Below, piece after piece: positions 1 to 6,066 of a DNA stretch of 9,355 nucleotides. This stretch comes from an uncultured Rubritalea sp. (GTDB taxonomy: Bacteria > Verrucomicrobiota > Verrucomicrobiia > Verrucomicrobiales > Akkermansiaceae), in NCBI GenBank assembly GCA_937951395.1, contig CALFBV010000103.1, positions 1 to 9,355 of the forward strand, read 5' to 3'. The notes under the pieces were generated by a model. It did not search any database and was not told where the DNA came from. It saw only the letters and a list, made by a program, of their open reading frames with translations. The translations under genes and the position numbers were made by a program. How positions within the stretch are numbered: the stretch's first letter is position 1; every line of letters starts with the position of its first letter.

Positions 1-594
1 GTCCTCGCTGGATGTGTGGGTGTGGAGAAGGCACTAGCGAACGCTGGCATGACGATGTCCGTCCCGTTCACACCGGGCAGAGCAGACGCATCCGCTGAGC
101 AGACAGATATCGAGTCTGTAGCTTTCCTAGAGCCACAGGCAGATGGATTCAGAAATTATCTGAAAGCACAGTACACAGTCCCTGCGGAGAAACTCCTCGT
201 GGATAAAGCACAGCTCCTCACTCTCACGACTCCAGAAATGGCGGTTCTATTAGGCGGAATGCGCGTGCTCGACACGAACTATGATGGATCAGCAAATGGT
301 GTATTCACCAGCCAGAAAGAAGCACTCACTAATGACTACTTCGTGAACCTGCTCGACATGAGCACAACCTGGAAAGAAACCTCACCATCTGAGCAAGAAT
401 TCCAAGGCACAGACAGAGCCACTGGCGCAGAAAAATGGACCGCAACCAGAGTCGACCTCATCTGCGGGTCTAACTCCGAGCTCAGAGCAATCGCAGAAGT
501 TTATGCGACGGCAGATAGTAAGGAGAAGTTCGCTAGCGACTTCGTGAAAGCTTGGGATAAGGTAATGAATCTAGATCGCTTTGACCTGAAGTAA
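1..594 (+). CDS. katG: Catalase-peroxidase KatG, C-terminal part (5' truncated by window edge)
   Basis: This frame is open from base 1, so the gene starts before the window; 197 residues plus a TAA stop are visible. The fragment opens with [11 protein letters not shown] and continues through [31 protein letters not shown] and the terminal [14 protein letters not shown]. These are characteristic of the second, non-haem-binding domain of bacterial KatG. KatG is a bifunctional haem enzyme that destroys hydrogen peroxide by catalase and peroxidase reactions. The haem ligands and the Met-Tyr-Trp adduct lie in the N-terminal half outside the window, so catalytic integrity cannot be judged. The C-terminus ends where the family normally ends. 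A hairpin terminator follows directly, so the gene probably ends its own transcript. Confidence 0.96.
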   Translation, partial: VLAGCVGVEKALANAGMTMSVPFTPGRADASAEQTDIESVAFLEPQADGFRNYLKAQYTVPAEKLLVDKAQLLTLTTPEMAVLLGGMRVLDTNYDGSANGVFTSQKEALTNDYFVNLLDMSTTWKETSPSEQEFQGTDRATGAEKWTATRVDLICGSNSELRAIAEVYATADSKEKFASDFVKAWDKVMNLDRFDLK

Positions 595-617
595 TTTAAT
601 CTAACAGATTTCAATCC

Positions 618-655
618 AAAGCCACTCAGTAAACTGAGTGGCTTTTTTTATTTTA
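618..655 (+). terminator. Rho-independent terminator after katG, shared with hipA 3' end
   Basis: A perfect 9-bp stem (GCCACTCAG at 621-629 with CTGAGTGGC at 634-642) closes a TAAA loop and is followed by seven T residues (643-649) and a further T-rich run. AAA at 618-620 can extend the stem against the first Ts. It lies 24 bp after the katG stop. The convergent hipA stop codon (653-655) falls inside its T-rich tail. The hairpin is symmetric, but the U-tract is strong only for the plus strand, so it is mainly a katG terminator that may weakly serve hipA. Confidence 0.9.
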
Positions 656-1960
656 AAGTGAATCACTAAAATACTGATCCAGAACACTCTCACATCTTTC
701 TTTAATCATGCCACTCAGTTTCTCAATAACTTCATGCTCTAAACCTTCATCATATAGCTTCTGAACTACCGAATCCGCTTTCTGCATCACTTCTTTCGCT
801 AGAATTTTCAATCTCTCCATCACGTAATCAGGTTTAAGCTTCAGCTGTTTCGCACACACCTCCCAGTGCTTTTCATCTATTTCCCTCAGCAAATACTCAC
901 CCCCTATCTTCATCGCAAACTTCACTTTCAGAGGGTTGTAAATATTCGGATACGGGAGCGCACTGACCACATCATAAAGTGGAGTCAGCCTGATTCGCTG
1001 TGACGCCTTGTGTAGTAGTGAATAATTTTTCGCATGGGCATCAGCTCCTATGATCAAATAATTCAAAATGAGAGAATCCGCAAATTTCGTGATGTCTTCA
1101 TATGCATCATCGCAAAAGTCCCAGATCGTTTCTGAAATCTGCGCTACTCTAGGGCCACCTTCATTCTCATATTTTCGCTCTGGATACACACTTCGCGCTT
1201 GGCAGATATCTTCTTGATGCACTCGGAGTAGAACATCATTATCAAAAACACGATCATAACGCTCCACAACAATCACTGGAATATCCGCACACATAATCAC
1301 TGAAGATTTAGCCACATCCATCCCTACTGCCTCCGCCAATCGCAAGCAGAAATGCTCGTTCTCAGCAAAGCCAGCAAACTCCCCCACTGCTGGTTTTAGA
1401 ATATGGCTAGTAGGGGTTAGACCTTTAGGAATCCCCCATCTTCCAGATTTTCTGTCTTGATAAAGTGCCGTTTTAGGCTGCGCTCCCGCTAGACTAAACT
1501 GCCCCTGACCACTGTTTAATCTTTGCAGCCCTTTATTATTCTTTATGGATACAATCAGTTCATCCAGCTCCTTTTTCGTGATCCAATCCACATCCTCTTT
1601 GTAGCTAATGTTTAGCAAATCACCTTCATCCTTCTCAGCGATAAACTGAATCGCTCCAGGGCAGTCTTGCCCCACATGCTCTAGCAATCTGAATACATTT
1701 CGCGGAGACACATGGAACTGCATGCCATACTGTCTTAAAATATCGCTATTGTCAGGAAGCAAGCCCCAGAGGTAGGGCTCCACTTGCTTATGACCATAAA
1801 TCTCACTTGAGAGCGGCATAGAGACTGAGAGGTCAAATGCATCTTCCCAATCCAGCCAACTCTGTTCATAGGAAAAGCTCAATGTGTCATCCACATAACC
1901 AATGGAGCCCAGCTTCCGCTGATTCGCTATAACGCTAAGAATACTCGGCTTCATCTTCAT
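653..1960 (-). CDS. hipA: HipA-type Ser/Thr protein kinase toxin
   Basis: A 435-residue protein, close to the length of E. coli HipA. Layout follows the family: an N-terminal HipA_N subdomain (about 6-105) and a C-terminal HipA_C kinase domain (about 150-400). The P-loop is SLAGAQPKTAL (156-166), whose Ser156 matches the autophosphorylated Ser150 of E. coli HipA. Lys189 in HILKP is the ATP lysine, VVERYDR (231-237) the hinge, Asp307 and Asn312 in GADAHAKNYSL the catalytic residues, and Asp330 in TPLYDVVS the Mg-binding Asp. Every residue needed for kinase activity appears present. E. coli HipA phosphorylates glutamyl-tRNA synthetase, stalling translation and promoting persistence; the target here is unknown. 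The start overlaps the end of hipB by 26 bp, indicating coupled translation. A second in-frame ATG two codons later (1954) is an alternative start. No Shine-Dalgarno is visible. Confidence 0.93.
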   Translation of the reverse strand: MKMKPSILSVIANQRKLGSIGYVDDTLSFSYEQSWLDWEDAFDLSVSMPLSSEIYGHKQVEPYLWGLLPDNSDILRQYGMQFHVSPRNVFRLLEHVGQDCPGAIQFIAEKDEGDLLNISYKEDVDWITKKELDELIVSIKNNKGLQRLNSGQGQFSLAGAQPKTALYQDRKSGRWGIPKGLTPTSHILKPAVGEFAGFAENEHFCLRLAEAVGMDVAKSSVIMCADIPVIVVERYDRVFDNDVLLRVHQEDICQARSVYPERKYENEGGPRVAQISETIWDFCDDAYEDITKFADSLILNYLIIGADAHAKNYSLLHKASQRIRLTPLYDVVSALPYPNIYNPLKVKFAMKIGGEYLLREIDEKHWEVCAKQLKLKPDYVMERLKILAKEVMQKADSVVQKLYDEGLEHEVIEKLSGMIKERCESVLDQYFSDSL

Positions 1961-2279
1961 TAAGTGAGTTTACAGAATGAGTATCTTTCCCTAGATTGAT
2001 TGCCCTTGAAGTATCCGGAGCTACTAAACTGTCAATTCCTCTTTCGCTTCCTATTCTCCTCATGTTATCTGCATTACTAGAGGCATCTAGCCGAATCCCA
2101 AGAGCCTTCACAGCTCGAAGCACCAGCCCCAGCTCCAGCGTGGGCTTTGCTTTTTCAAGAGCTATGATCCAGTCACGGCTCACGCCAGAACGCATCGCTA
2201 ACTCTGCTTGCGTCCAGCCACGTTTCTTCCGCTCCTGTTTCACCAGAGCCGCAATATCACGAACGCTAATAATCTTCAT
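1935..2279 (-). CDS. hipB: HipB-type Xre-family antitoxin/repressor
   Basis: A 114-residue protein using the ATG at 2277-2279. The frame stays open further upstream to 2342, but the conserved part begins MKIISVRDIAALV and a promoter lies just before it, so the shorter start is preferred. Residues 7-65 form a Cro/C1-type helix-turn-helix (VKQERKKRGWTQAELAMRSG, then VSRDWIIALEKAKPTLELGL). This pattern is typical of HipB/Y4mF-like antitoxins that bind DNA and neutralise the partner kinase. Residues 66-114 form a polar, acidic tail (ending NEDEAEYS) longer than in the 88-residue E. coli HipB. I do not recognise a domain in it; it may be flexible and a protease target. The gene overlaps hipA by 26 bp, the usual antitoxin-first order. 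A phased repeat array upstream is the likely operator. Confidence 0.88.
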   Translation of the reverse strand: MKIISVRDIAALVKQERKKRGWTQAELAMRSGVSRDWIIALEKAKPTLELGLVLRAVKALGIRLDASSNADNMRRIGSERGIDSLVAPDTSRAINLGKDTHSVNSLNEDEAEYS

Positions 2280-2285
2280 GCACTG

Positions 2286-2314
2286 AACATAACATTGTAG
2301 ACGAACGACGGCAA
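2286..2314 (-). promoter_or_regulatory. Predicted hipBA promoter, near-leaderless
   Basis: On the minus strand, TTGCCG (2314-2309) and TATGTT (2291-2286) are separated by 17 bp, each matching the sigma-70 hexamers at 4 of 6 positions. The -10 box ends only six bases before the hipB ATG, so transcription would start at or next to the start codon. The first copy of the 28-bp-phased repeat (2296-2307) lies wholly in the spacer, where a bound repressor would exclude polymerase. An alternative -10, TACAAT at 2299-2294, has no good -35 partner. Confidence 0.45.
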
Positions 2315-2393
2315 GATCCATTTTGCAGACTAACGCCAACATTTCTCAAAATGTCGACGATCGACTTCTTTTAATTCGGTGTAGACGAACGCC
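2296..2393. repeat. Four-copy 28-bp-phased direct repeat, probable HipB operator array
   Basis: The motif TGTAGACGAACG occurs exactly at 2296-2307 and 2380-2391. Two-mismatch versions lie between them: TGCAGACTAACG at 2324-2335 and TGTCGACGATCG at 2352-2363. All four starts are exactly 28 bp apart, and a C is conserved two bases after each copy (consensus TGTAGACGAACGMC). The intervening 14-16 bp are unrelated, so this is not a simple tandem duplication. The third copy sits in an inverted repeat, GTCGA-N3-TCGAC (2353-2365), hinting that a degenerate dyad may be what is bound. Position directly upstream of hipB, with copy 1 inside its predicted promoter, suggests autorepression by HipB/HipA. 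The array could also affect the divergent ABC-F gene, whose start is about 100 bp from copy 4. Confidence 0.72.
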
Positions 2394-2495
2394 CACATCG
2401 CTTCCAGTATACGCTATCACATAAAATTGAAATAGTTTTGCTTAAAAATTTCATTTTAGGATTTCTTTCGTGAATTTATCCGCTAAACAGTCGCC

Positions 2496-4502
2496 GTGCT
2501 AGCTATTAAACAACTGAGAGTCGAATTCGGAGCGCGAGTGATCTTTGATGATCTCTCGTTCACCATACTGGAGAAGGAGCGTATCTCCTTTGCCTGTCAT
2601 AACGGTGCAGGAAAATCCACTTTGATGAAATGTATTGGCGGTGCCCTAGAGCCTAACGCAGGTCAGATCATCAAGCCTAAGCATTGCCGCATTGGCTATC
2701 TCCCGCAAGAAGGTATTCACATCTCTGGAGTCACGCTCTGGGACGAGACGGAATCTGCATTTGCTGAAGCTAAAGCTCTCCAATCTGAGATTGATACCCT
2801 ATCAAACAAGCTAGATGACATGGATCCGCGTGCACCCGAATACTATGATGTACTTGATAAAATTGGTGGCCTAGAGATACAGCTTGAGCACTTCGATCCC
2901 AGCCGCATGAAGCCAAAAATCGAATCCACACTCACGGGTCTAGGATTCAAGCGCAGCGACTTCGAGCGAGATTGCTCTGAGTTCTCAGGTGGTTGGCAGA
3001 TGCGTATCGCCATGGCTAAGCTTTTCCTCCAAGAGCCAGAAGTCCTCCTGCTCGATGAGCCTACGAACCACCTCGACATCGATTCTCAGCAATGGATGGA
3101 ACAATACCTGTTCGCCTATCCAGGCGCTATCATCATCATTTCTCACGACCTCTCACTACTCGACGCCCTTACCAAACGGACCATCGCCTTCGCCCACGGT
3201 AAAGCAGAAGAATACTCAGGTAACTACTCCTATTACCTCACCGAGTCTAAGGCTAGAAAAGAGATCAAGATCAAGGCATACCATGCCCAACAAAAGGAAA
3301 TCCAAAAGCAAAAGGCGTTCATTGAACGTTTCCGTGCCAAGGCATCCAAAGCTACACAGGCCCAGTCTAGAATCAAAGCTCTCGATAAGATCGAACTCAT
3401 TCAGGTAGAGATAGAAGACGCAGTGATGAGCTTCACATTCCCGAAGCCTCCACCAAGCGGCCAGTCTGTAGCTAAACTAGAAAATGCTAGTCAATCCTAT
3501 GGTAAAACTGAAATTTTCGAAGGCTTCAACTTCGAAGTAGAAAAAGGCGCTCGTATCGCCATCGTAGGACCTAACGGAGCAGGTAAATCCACATTCTGCC
3601 GGCTTATCACTGGTCAAGAAGCACCCGACTCTGGTGACTTCACGCTCGGTAGCAAGTCAGCGATCTCCTTCTTCTCACAGAACCACGCAGACGAACTAGA
3701 CCCTGACCTTTCCGTCATGGAGACCTGTGAAATGGTCGCCTCTCGCGAGAACGCACCACTCGTGCGCAACATCCTAGGTTGCTTCCTCTTCCGCGGTGAT
3801 GATGTTTTCAAGAAAATAGGAGTCCTCTCTGGTGGTGAACGTTCACGCGTTGCCCTAGTGAGAATGCTTATTCAGCCAGCTAACTTCCTCATTCTTGATG
3901 AGCCTACTAACCACCTCGATGTCCAGTCACAAAAGGTCCTCCAGACAGCGCTCAGTGAATACCCTGGGTCGTATCTCATCGTATCTCACAACCGCTCATT
4001 CCTCGACCCTATCGTGACCCGCACGCTAGAATTCAGACCAGAGGCTGAGCCTAGACTTTACCATGGAAACGTCACCTACTTCCTTGATAAAAAAGCAGAG
4101 GAAAAAGACATCGAAAAACAAGCAGCTAAACGAGCAAGAGCCAACGAACGTGAAAAGGCAAAAAAAGCCGCCGCCACTAGCTCTGTCGCTGCCCCCGACA
4201 CAAAACTATCTAGAAAAGACCAGCGCAAGCTAGATGCAGAAGCTAGGCAACAACGGAGCTCGGTTCTCAAGCCTCTTGAAACCGAACTCGAAACTTTAGA
4301 AAAAGGCATAGCAGAGATAGAATCCGCTCAAGCGACTATGACTGAGCACATGTCCACACCAGAAGTATCCACCGATGGAGCAAAAATGCAGGAAGCCTCC
4401 ACCGCTTACCAAGCCCTTTCTGATAAATTAGAAAAAACTTACTCCAGATGGACCGAAGTCTCTGATAAAATTGAGAAATTTAACGAAGAATTTAAAGAAT
4501 AG
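2496..4502 (+). CDS. ABC-F family ATPase (YheS/ABCF3-like translation factor)
   Basis: A 668-residue protein with two ATP-binding cassettes and no membrane segment. The GTG start is fixed by an in-frame TAA at 2484-2486. Cassette 1: Walker A at 34-42 (CHNGAGKST), signature FSGGW (163-167), Walker B VLLLDEPTNHLD (183-194), H-loop His217. A charged linker (about 245-305, with FRAKASKATQAQSRIKAL) is the P-site-tRNA-interacting segment of ABC-F proteins. Cassette 2: Walker A GPNGAGKST (358-366), signature LSGGE (444-448), Walker B FLILDEPTNHLD, H-loop His498. Residues about 535-668 form a Lys/Glu/Ala-rich coiled-coil tail as in Uup and YheS. ABC-F proteins act at the ribosomal E site to relieve stalling or give antibiotic protection; which applies here cannot be read. 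The first Walker A has Cys34 where the family has Gly, while the catalytic glutamates (188, 469) are intact. Confidence 0.93.
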   Translation: MLAIKQLRVEFGARVIFDDLSFTILEKERISFACHNGAGKSTLMKCIGGALEPNAGQIIKPKHCRIGYLPQEGIHISGVTLWDETESAFAEAKALQSEIDTLSNKLDDMDPRAPEYYDVLDKIGGLEIQLEHFDPSRMKPKIESTLTGLGFKRSDFERDCSEFSGGWQMRIAMAKLFLQEPEVLLLDEPTNHLDIDSQQWMEQYLFAYPGAIIIISHDLSLLDALTKRTIAFAHGKAEEYSGNYSYYLTESKARKEIKIKAYHAQQKEIQKQKAFIERFRAKASKATQAQSRIKALDKIELIQVEIEDAVMSFTFPKPPPSGQSVAKLENASQSYGKTEIFEGFNFEVEKGARIAIVGPNGAGKSTFCRLITGQEAPDSGDFTLGSKSAISFFSQNHADELDPDLSVMETCEMVASRENAPLVRNILGCFLFRGDDVFKKIGVLSGGERSRVALVRMLIQPANFLILDEPTNHLDVQSQKVLQTALSEYPGSYLIVSHNRSFLDPIVTRTLEFRPEAEPRLYHGNVTYFLDKKAEEKDIEKQAAKRARANEREKAKKAAATSSVAAPDTKLSRKDQRKLDAEARQQRSSVLKPLETELETLEKGIAEIESAQATMTEHMSTPEVSTDGAKMQEASTAYQALSDKLEKTYSRWTEVSDKIEKFNEEFKE

Positions 4503-4657
4503 GTTTAGCTCACCGAAAGATCTAGAACTCCGTATTTTTATTTCATATACTATACTTGCGTAGCGAGCTTTTCGATGTACATTCTGGCTATAGATTTGTT
4601 CATTCATTATCATCAGATAGATATAAACATATTCAACAACATTAACTAACATTAGAT
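4503..4657. other. Intergenic region between ABC-F and the YqjDEK-like cluster
   Basis: This AT-rich 155-bp stretch has no convincing terminator for the ABC-F gene. It presumably carries the promoter of the downstream cluster. Candidate -10 boxes are TATAAA at 4622-4627 and, in a leaderless arrangement, TAACAT at 4647-4652 with TAAACA 17 bp upstream (4624-4629). Two TATACT hexamers lie at 4546-4556. None is decisive, and no Shine-Dalgarno precedes the ATG at 4658. Confidence 0.4.
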
Positions 4658-5011
4658 ATGGACTACACACCAACCAACCCTACACCACTCTCTCCTTCAG
4701 ATTACTCAGGCGTCAGCCAAGCAGCTTCAGACCTCCGCAGCCACACTGCTGATGACATGACTGACTTCGCAGCTACCCAGCCACAGACCGTAAAGGCCGC
4801 AGCAGTAGAGAAAGCACAGAACTTCCGCAGCTACGCTGGTGAGAAGGCTGCTTCCATCAAGCAAGAAGCAGGAGTAAAGCTCCAGCAAGGCAAAGAGAAA
4901 GCAAAAGAACTCCACATAACAGCTGAAGACTACGTTAGAGAAAACCCTACTAAAGCTGTCCTCAGTGCAGTAGGTGTAGGCGTAATCATCGGTCTCATCC
5001 TACGTCGATAG
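4658..5011 (+). CDS. DUF883/ElaB/YqjD-like C-terminally anchored membrane protein
   Basis: A 117-residue protein. Residues 1-45 are polar and Thr/Ser/Pro-rich. Residues 45-90 form a charged amphipathic helix rich in Lys, Glu and Ala (for example KQEAGVKLQQGKEKAKEL). The C-terminus, DYVRENPTKAVLSAVGVG then VIIGLILRR (91-117), has the hallmark of the DUF883 family: YVRENP followed by one short Gly-rich transmembrane helix and terminal arginines. E. coli YqjD and ElaB are inner-membrane proteins of this family that bind ribosomes in stationary phase; a similar role is inferred, not shown. It heads a cluster with YqjE- and YqjK-like genes, the same order as yqjD-yqjE-yqjK in enterobacteria, which supports the assignment. 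Confidence 0.8.
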   Translation: MDYTPTNPTPLSPSDYSGVSQAASDLRSHTADDMTDFAATQPQTVKAAAVEKAQNFRSYAGEKAASIKQEAGVKLQQGKEKAKELHITAEDYVRENPTKAVLSAVGVGVIIGLILRR

Positions 5012-5073
5012 TTTCTCGCGTAGCTAGTCTAACTCATAAAACTAGCCTCAAAATTCTAGTTTGACCCACCATG

Positions 5074-5097
5074 CAAGCAGGCTTTCCTTGCTTGTTT
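5074..5097 (+). terminator. Weak hairpin between yqjD-like and yqjE-like genes
   Basis: CAAGCAGG (5074-5081) can pair with CCTTGCTTG (5086-5094), with one bulged T and a CTTT loop, followed by only three Ts. It could be a weak terminator or attenuator that lowers expression of the downstream genes relative to the yqjD-like gene, or an mRNA-processing hairpin. A second, longer-looped hairpin (5023-5028 with 5041-5046) precedes it and has no T-tract. Confidence 0.3.
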
Positions 5098-5132
5098 CAC
5101 TGTGAATTTTCATAGGATCTTAATCACACCTC

Positions 5133-5630
5133 ATGGAGCCAACTCAACAACAACCACAGCCTCAACAAAGACCACCAGTCAGACGCCATCAAGCTTCTGG
5201 CATCGATGGTCTCAAGCAGTCAGCGATGTCGCTTAAAGACTCTAGTCTTGGTTACATGCAGGCTAAGACTGAGCTGGCTGCCATAGAGGCAAAGGAAGCT
5301 GCTACCTATGCTAAACAGAAAATCAGTGTGGGAGTAATCACGGCTTTCCTTGGACTCTTCAGCTACGCATTATTTCTACTCTTAGCCTACGGAGTCATCA
5401 TTCAGTTCGCTGGTGAATATATTAGAAAAATTTTTAAGCCCATTTACCTAAATGAGTCAAATGCCCTCATCTTAGTCATGATGGTTTTCCACCTTTTCCT
5501 CTTCCTCATCTACCTTATAAAATTCAGTAAGAAACCAAAGGAAGAACTCTTCTCACTGACTAAATCTGAATTTCAGAAAGACAAACAATGGCTCGCAGAG
5601 ATCAACGAATCGCAAAGGAACGGAAACTAG
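5133..5630 (+). CDS. YqjE-like phage-holin-superfamily membrane protein
   Basis: A 165-residue protein with a Gln/Pro-rich N-terminus (MEPTQQQPQPQQRPP). It has an amphipathic helix (about 24-64) with the alternating charged pattern typical before the membrane in YqjE-like proteins (YMQAKTELAAIEAKEAATYA). Two transmembrane helices follow, at about 65-90 and 111-131, then a charged cytoplasmic tail. This two-helix layout after a Glu/Lys-rich helix matches the Actinobacterial-holin-X/phage_holin_3_6 group that includes YqjE. There is no evidence of a lytic function, and the family is chromosomal in most genomes. It follows the DUF883 gene by 121 bp, and its last 43 bp overlap the next gene in another frame, so the two are likely translated together. 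Confidence 0.75.
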   Translation: MEPTQQQPQPQQRPPVRRHQASGIDGLKQSAMSLKDSSLGYMQAKTELAAIEAKEAATYAKQKISVGVITAFLGLFSYALFLLLAYGVIIQFAGEYIRKIFKPIYLNESNALILVMMVFHLFLFLIYLIKFSKKPKEELFSLTKSEFQKDKQWLAEINESQRNGN

Positions 5631-6064
5631 AGCTGCTCAGTCAGCTCAGCACACACCGCGAGGACATCTCTCTGAAAAAACAGAGGCTTGTCCATCAGAT
5701 CGCGGATAGTAAAGACGAGATCAAGGACACGATCAAGCAGAAGGTAAACGTTCCTAAGCTAATCACCAATAAGGTTAAATCATCCTTCTCAGACAACCCA
5801 AAGCAGTGGTTTATCGGTTCAGCTATAGGTGGACTCATCATATCCAAGGTCGCGTTCTCCCTGTTTGGAGGCATTTTCAGAACACCTAAGAAAAATAAAG
5901 TCTCACGCAGCTTCCTCTACACCGTAGCAGGTATGGCAGCCCGCCCTATGATCAAGTCCTTTCTCCTCGGAAAAGCCAGAGACTACGTAGCTCAGAGATT
6001 CCTAGGTCAGCAGCAAGCTCATCATCAGGATGGCTATAATTCTGGCTACCATGATTTAAAGTAG
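5588..6064 (+). CDS. YqjK-like membrane-associated protein
   Basis: A 158-residue protein. The N-terminal 40 residues (RIAKERKLELLSQLSTHRED then ISLKKQRLV) resemble the start of E. coli YqjK, with the same ERxxxxxLLSQ..xxRxDxS pattern. The rest is less alike and longer than the roughly 100 residues of YqjK. A hydrophobic Gly-rich segment at about 74-96 (WFIGSAIGGLIISKVAF) probably crosses the membrane, and a second weaker one lies at about 108-127. The C-terminus is His/Gln/Tyr-rich (QQQAHHQDGYNSGYHDLK). The ATG at 5588 is the only start before the membrane segment and makes a 43-bp overlap with the YqjE-like gene. The next gene begins 2 bp after the stop. Function is unknown; assignment rests on the N-terminal pattern and gene order. 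Confidence 0.68.
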   Translation: MARRDQRIAKERKLELLSQLSTHREDISLKKQRLVHQIADSKDEIKDTIKQKVNVPKLITNKVKSSFSDNPKQWFIGSAIGGLIISKVAFSLFGGIFRTPKKNKVSRSFLYTVAGMAARPMIKSFLLGKARDYVAQRFLGQQQAHHQDGYNSGYHDLK

Positions 6065-6066
6065 CC

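Noticed and set aside
1996..2286. 96-codon open frame on the plus strand opposite hipB
   Set aside because: It is antisense to the well-supported helix-turn-helix gene, and its translation has no recognisable domain or start signal.
2296..2393. Short repeats with regular spacing, considered as a small CRISPR array
   Set aside because: Only 12-14 bp of each 28-bp period is conserved, the repeats are degenerate, there are just four, and no cas gene is near. Position at a toxin-antitoxin promoter fits operators better.
2989..3408. 139-codon second-frame ORF inside the ABC-F gene
   Set aside because: Ser/Lys-rich composition typical of a shifted frame, and it lies wholly within clear ABC-F motifs.
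4428..4673. 81-codon open frame on the minus strand over the ABC-F 3' end and the following gap
   Set aside because: Much of it is antisense to the ABC-F coiled-coil, the rest lies in AT-rich intergenic DNA, and no family or start signal is evident.
5023..5046. Hairpin GCTAGT/ACTAGC considered as the terminator of the DUF883 gene
   Set aside because: Only 6 bp of stem with a 12-base loop and no T-tract after it.
5133..5630. Phage holin, suggesting a prophage remnant
   Set aside because: The match is to the YqjE-type holin superfamily, which is chromosomal, and no other phage genes are nearby.
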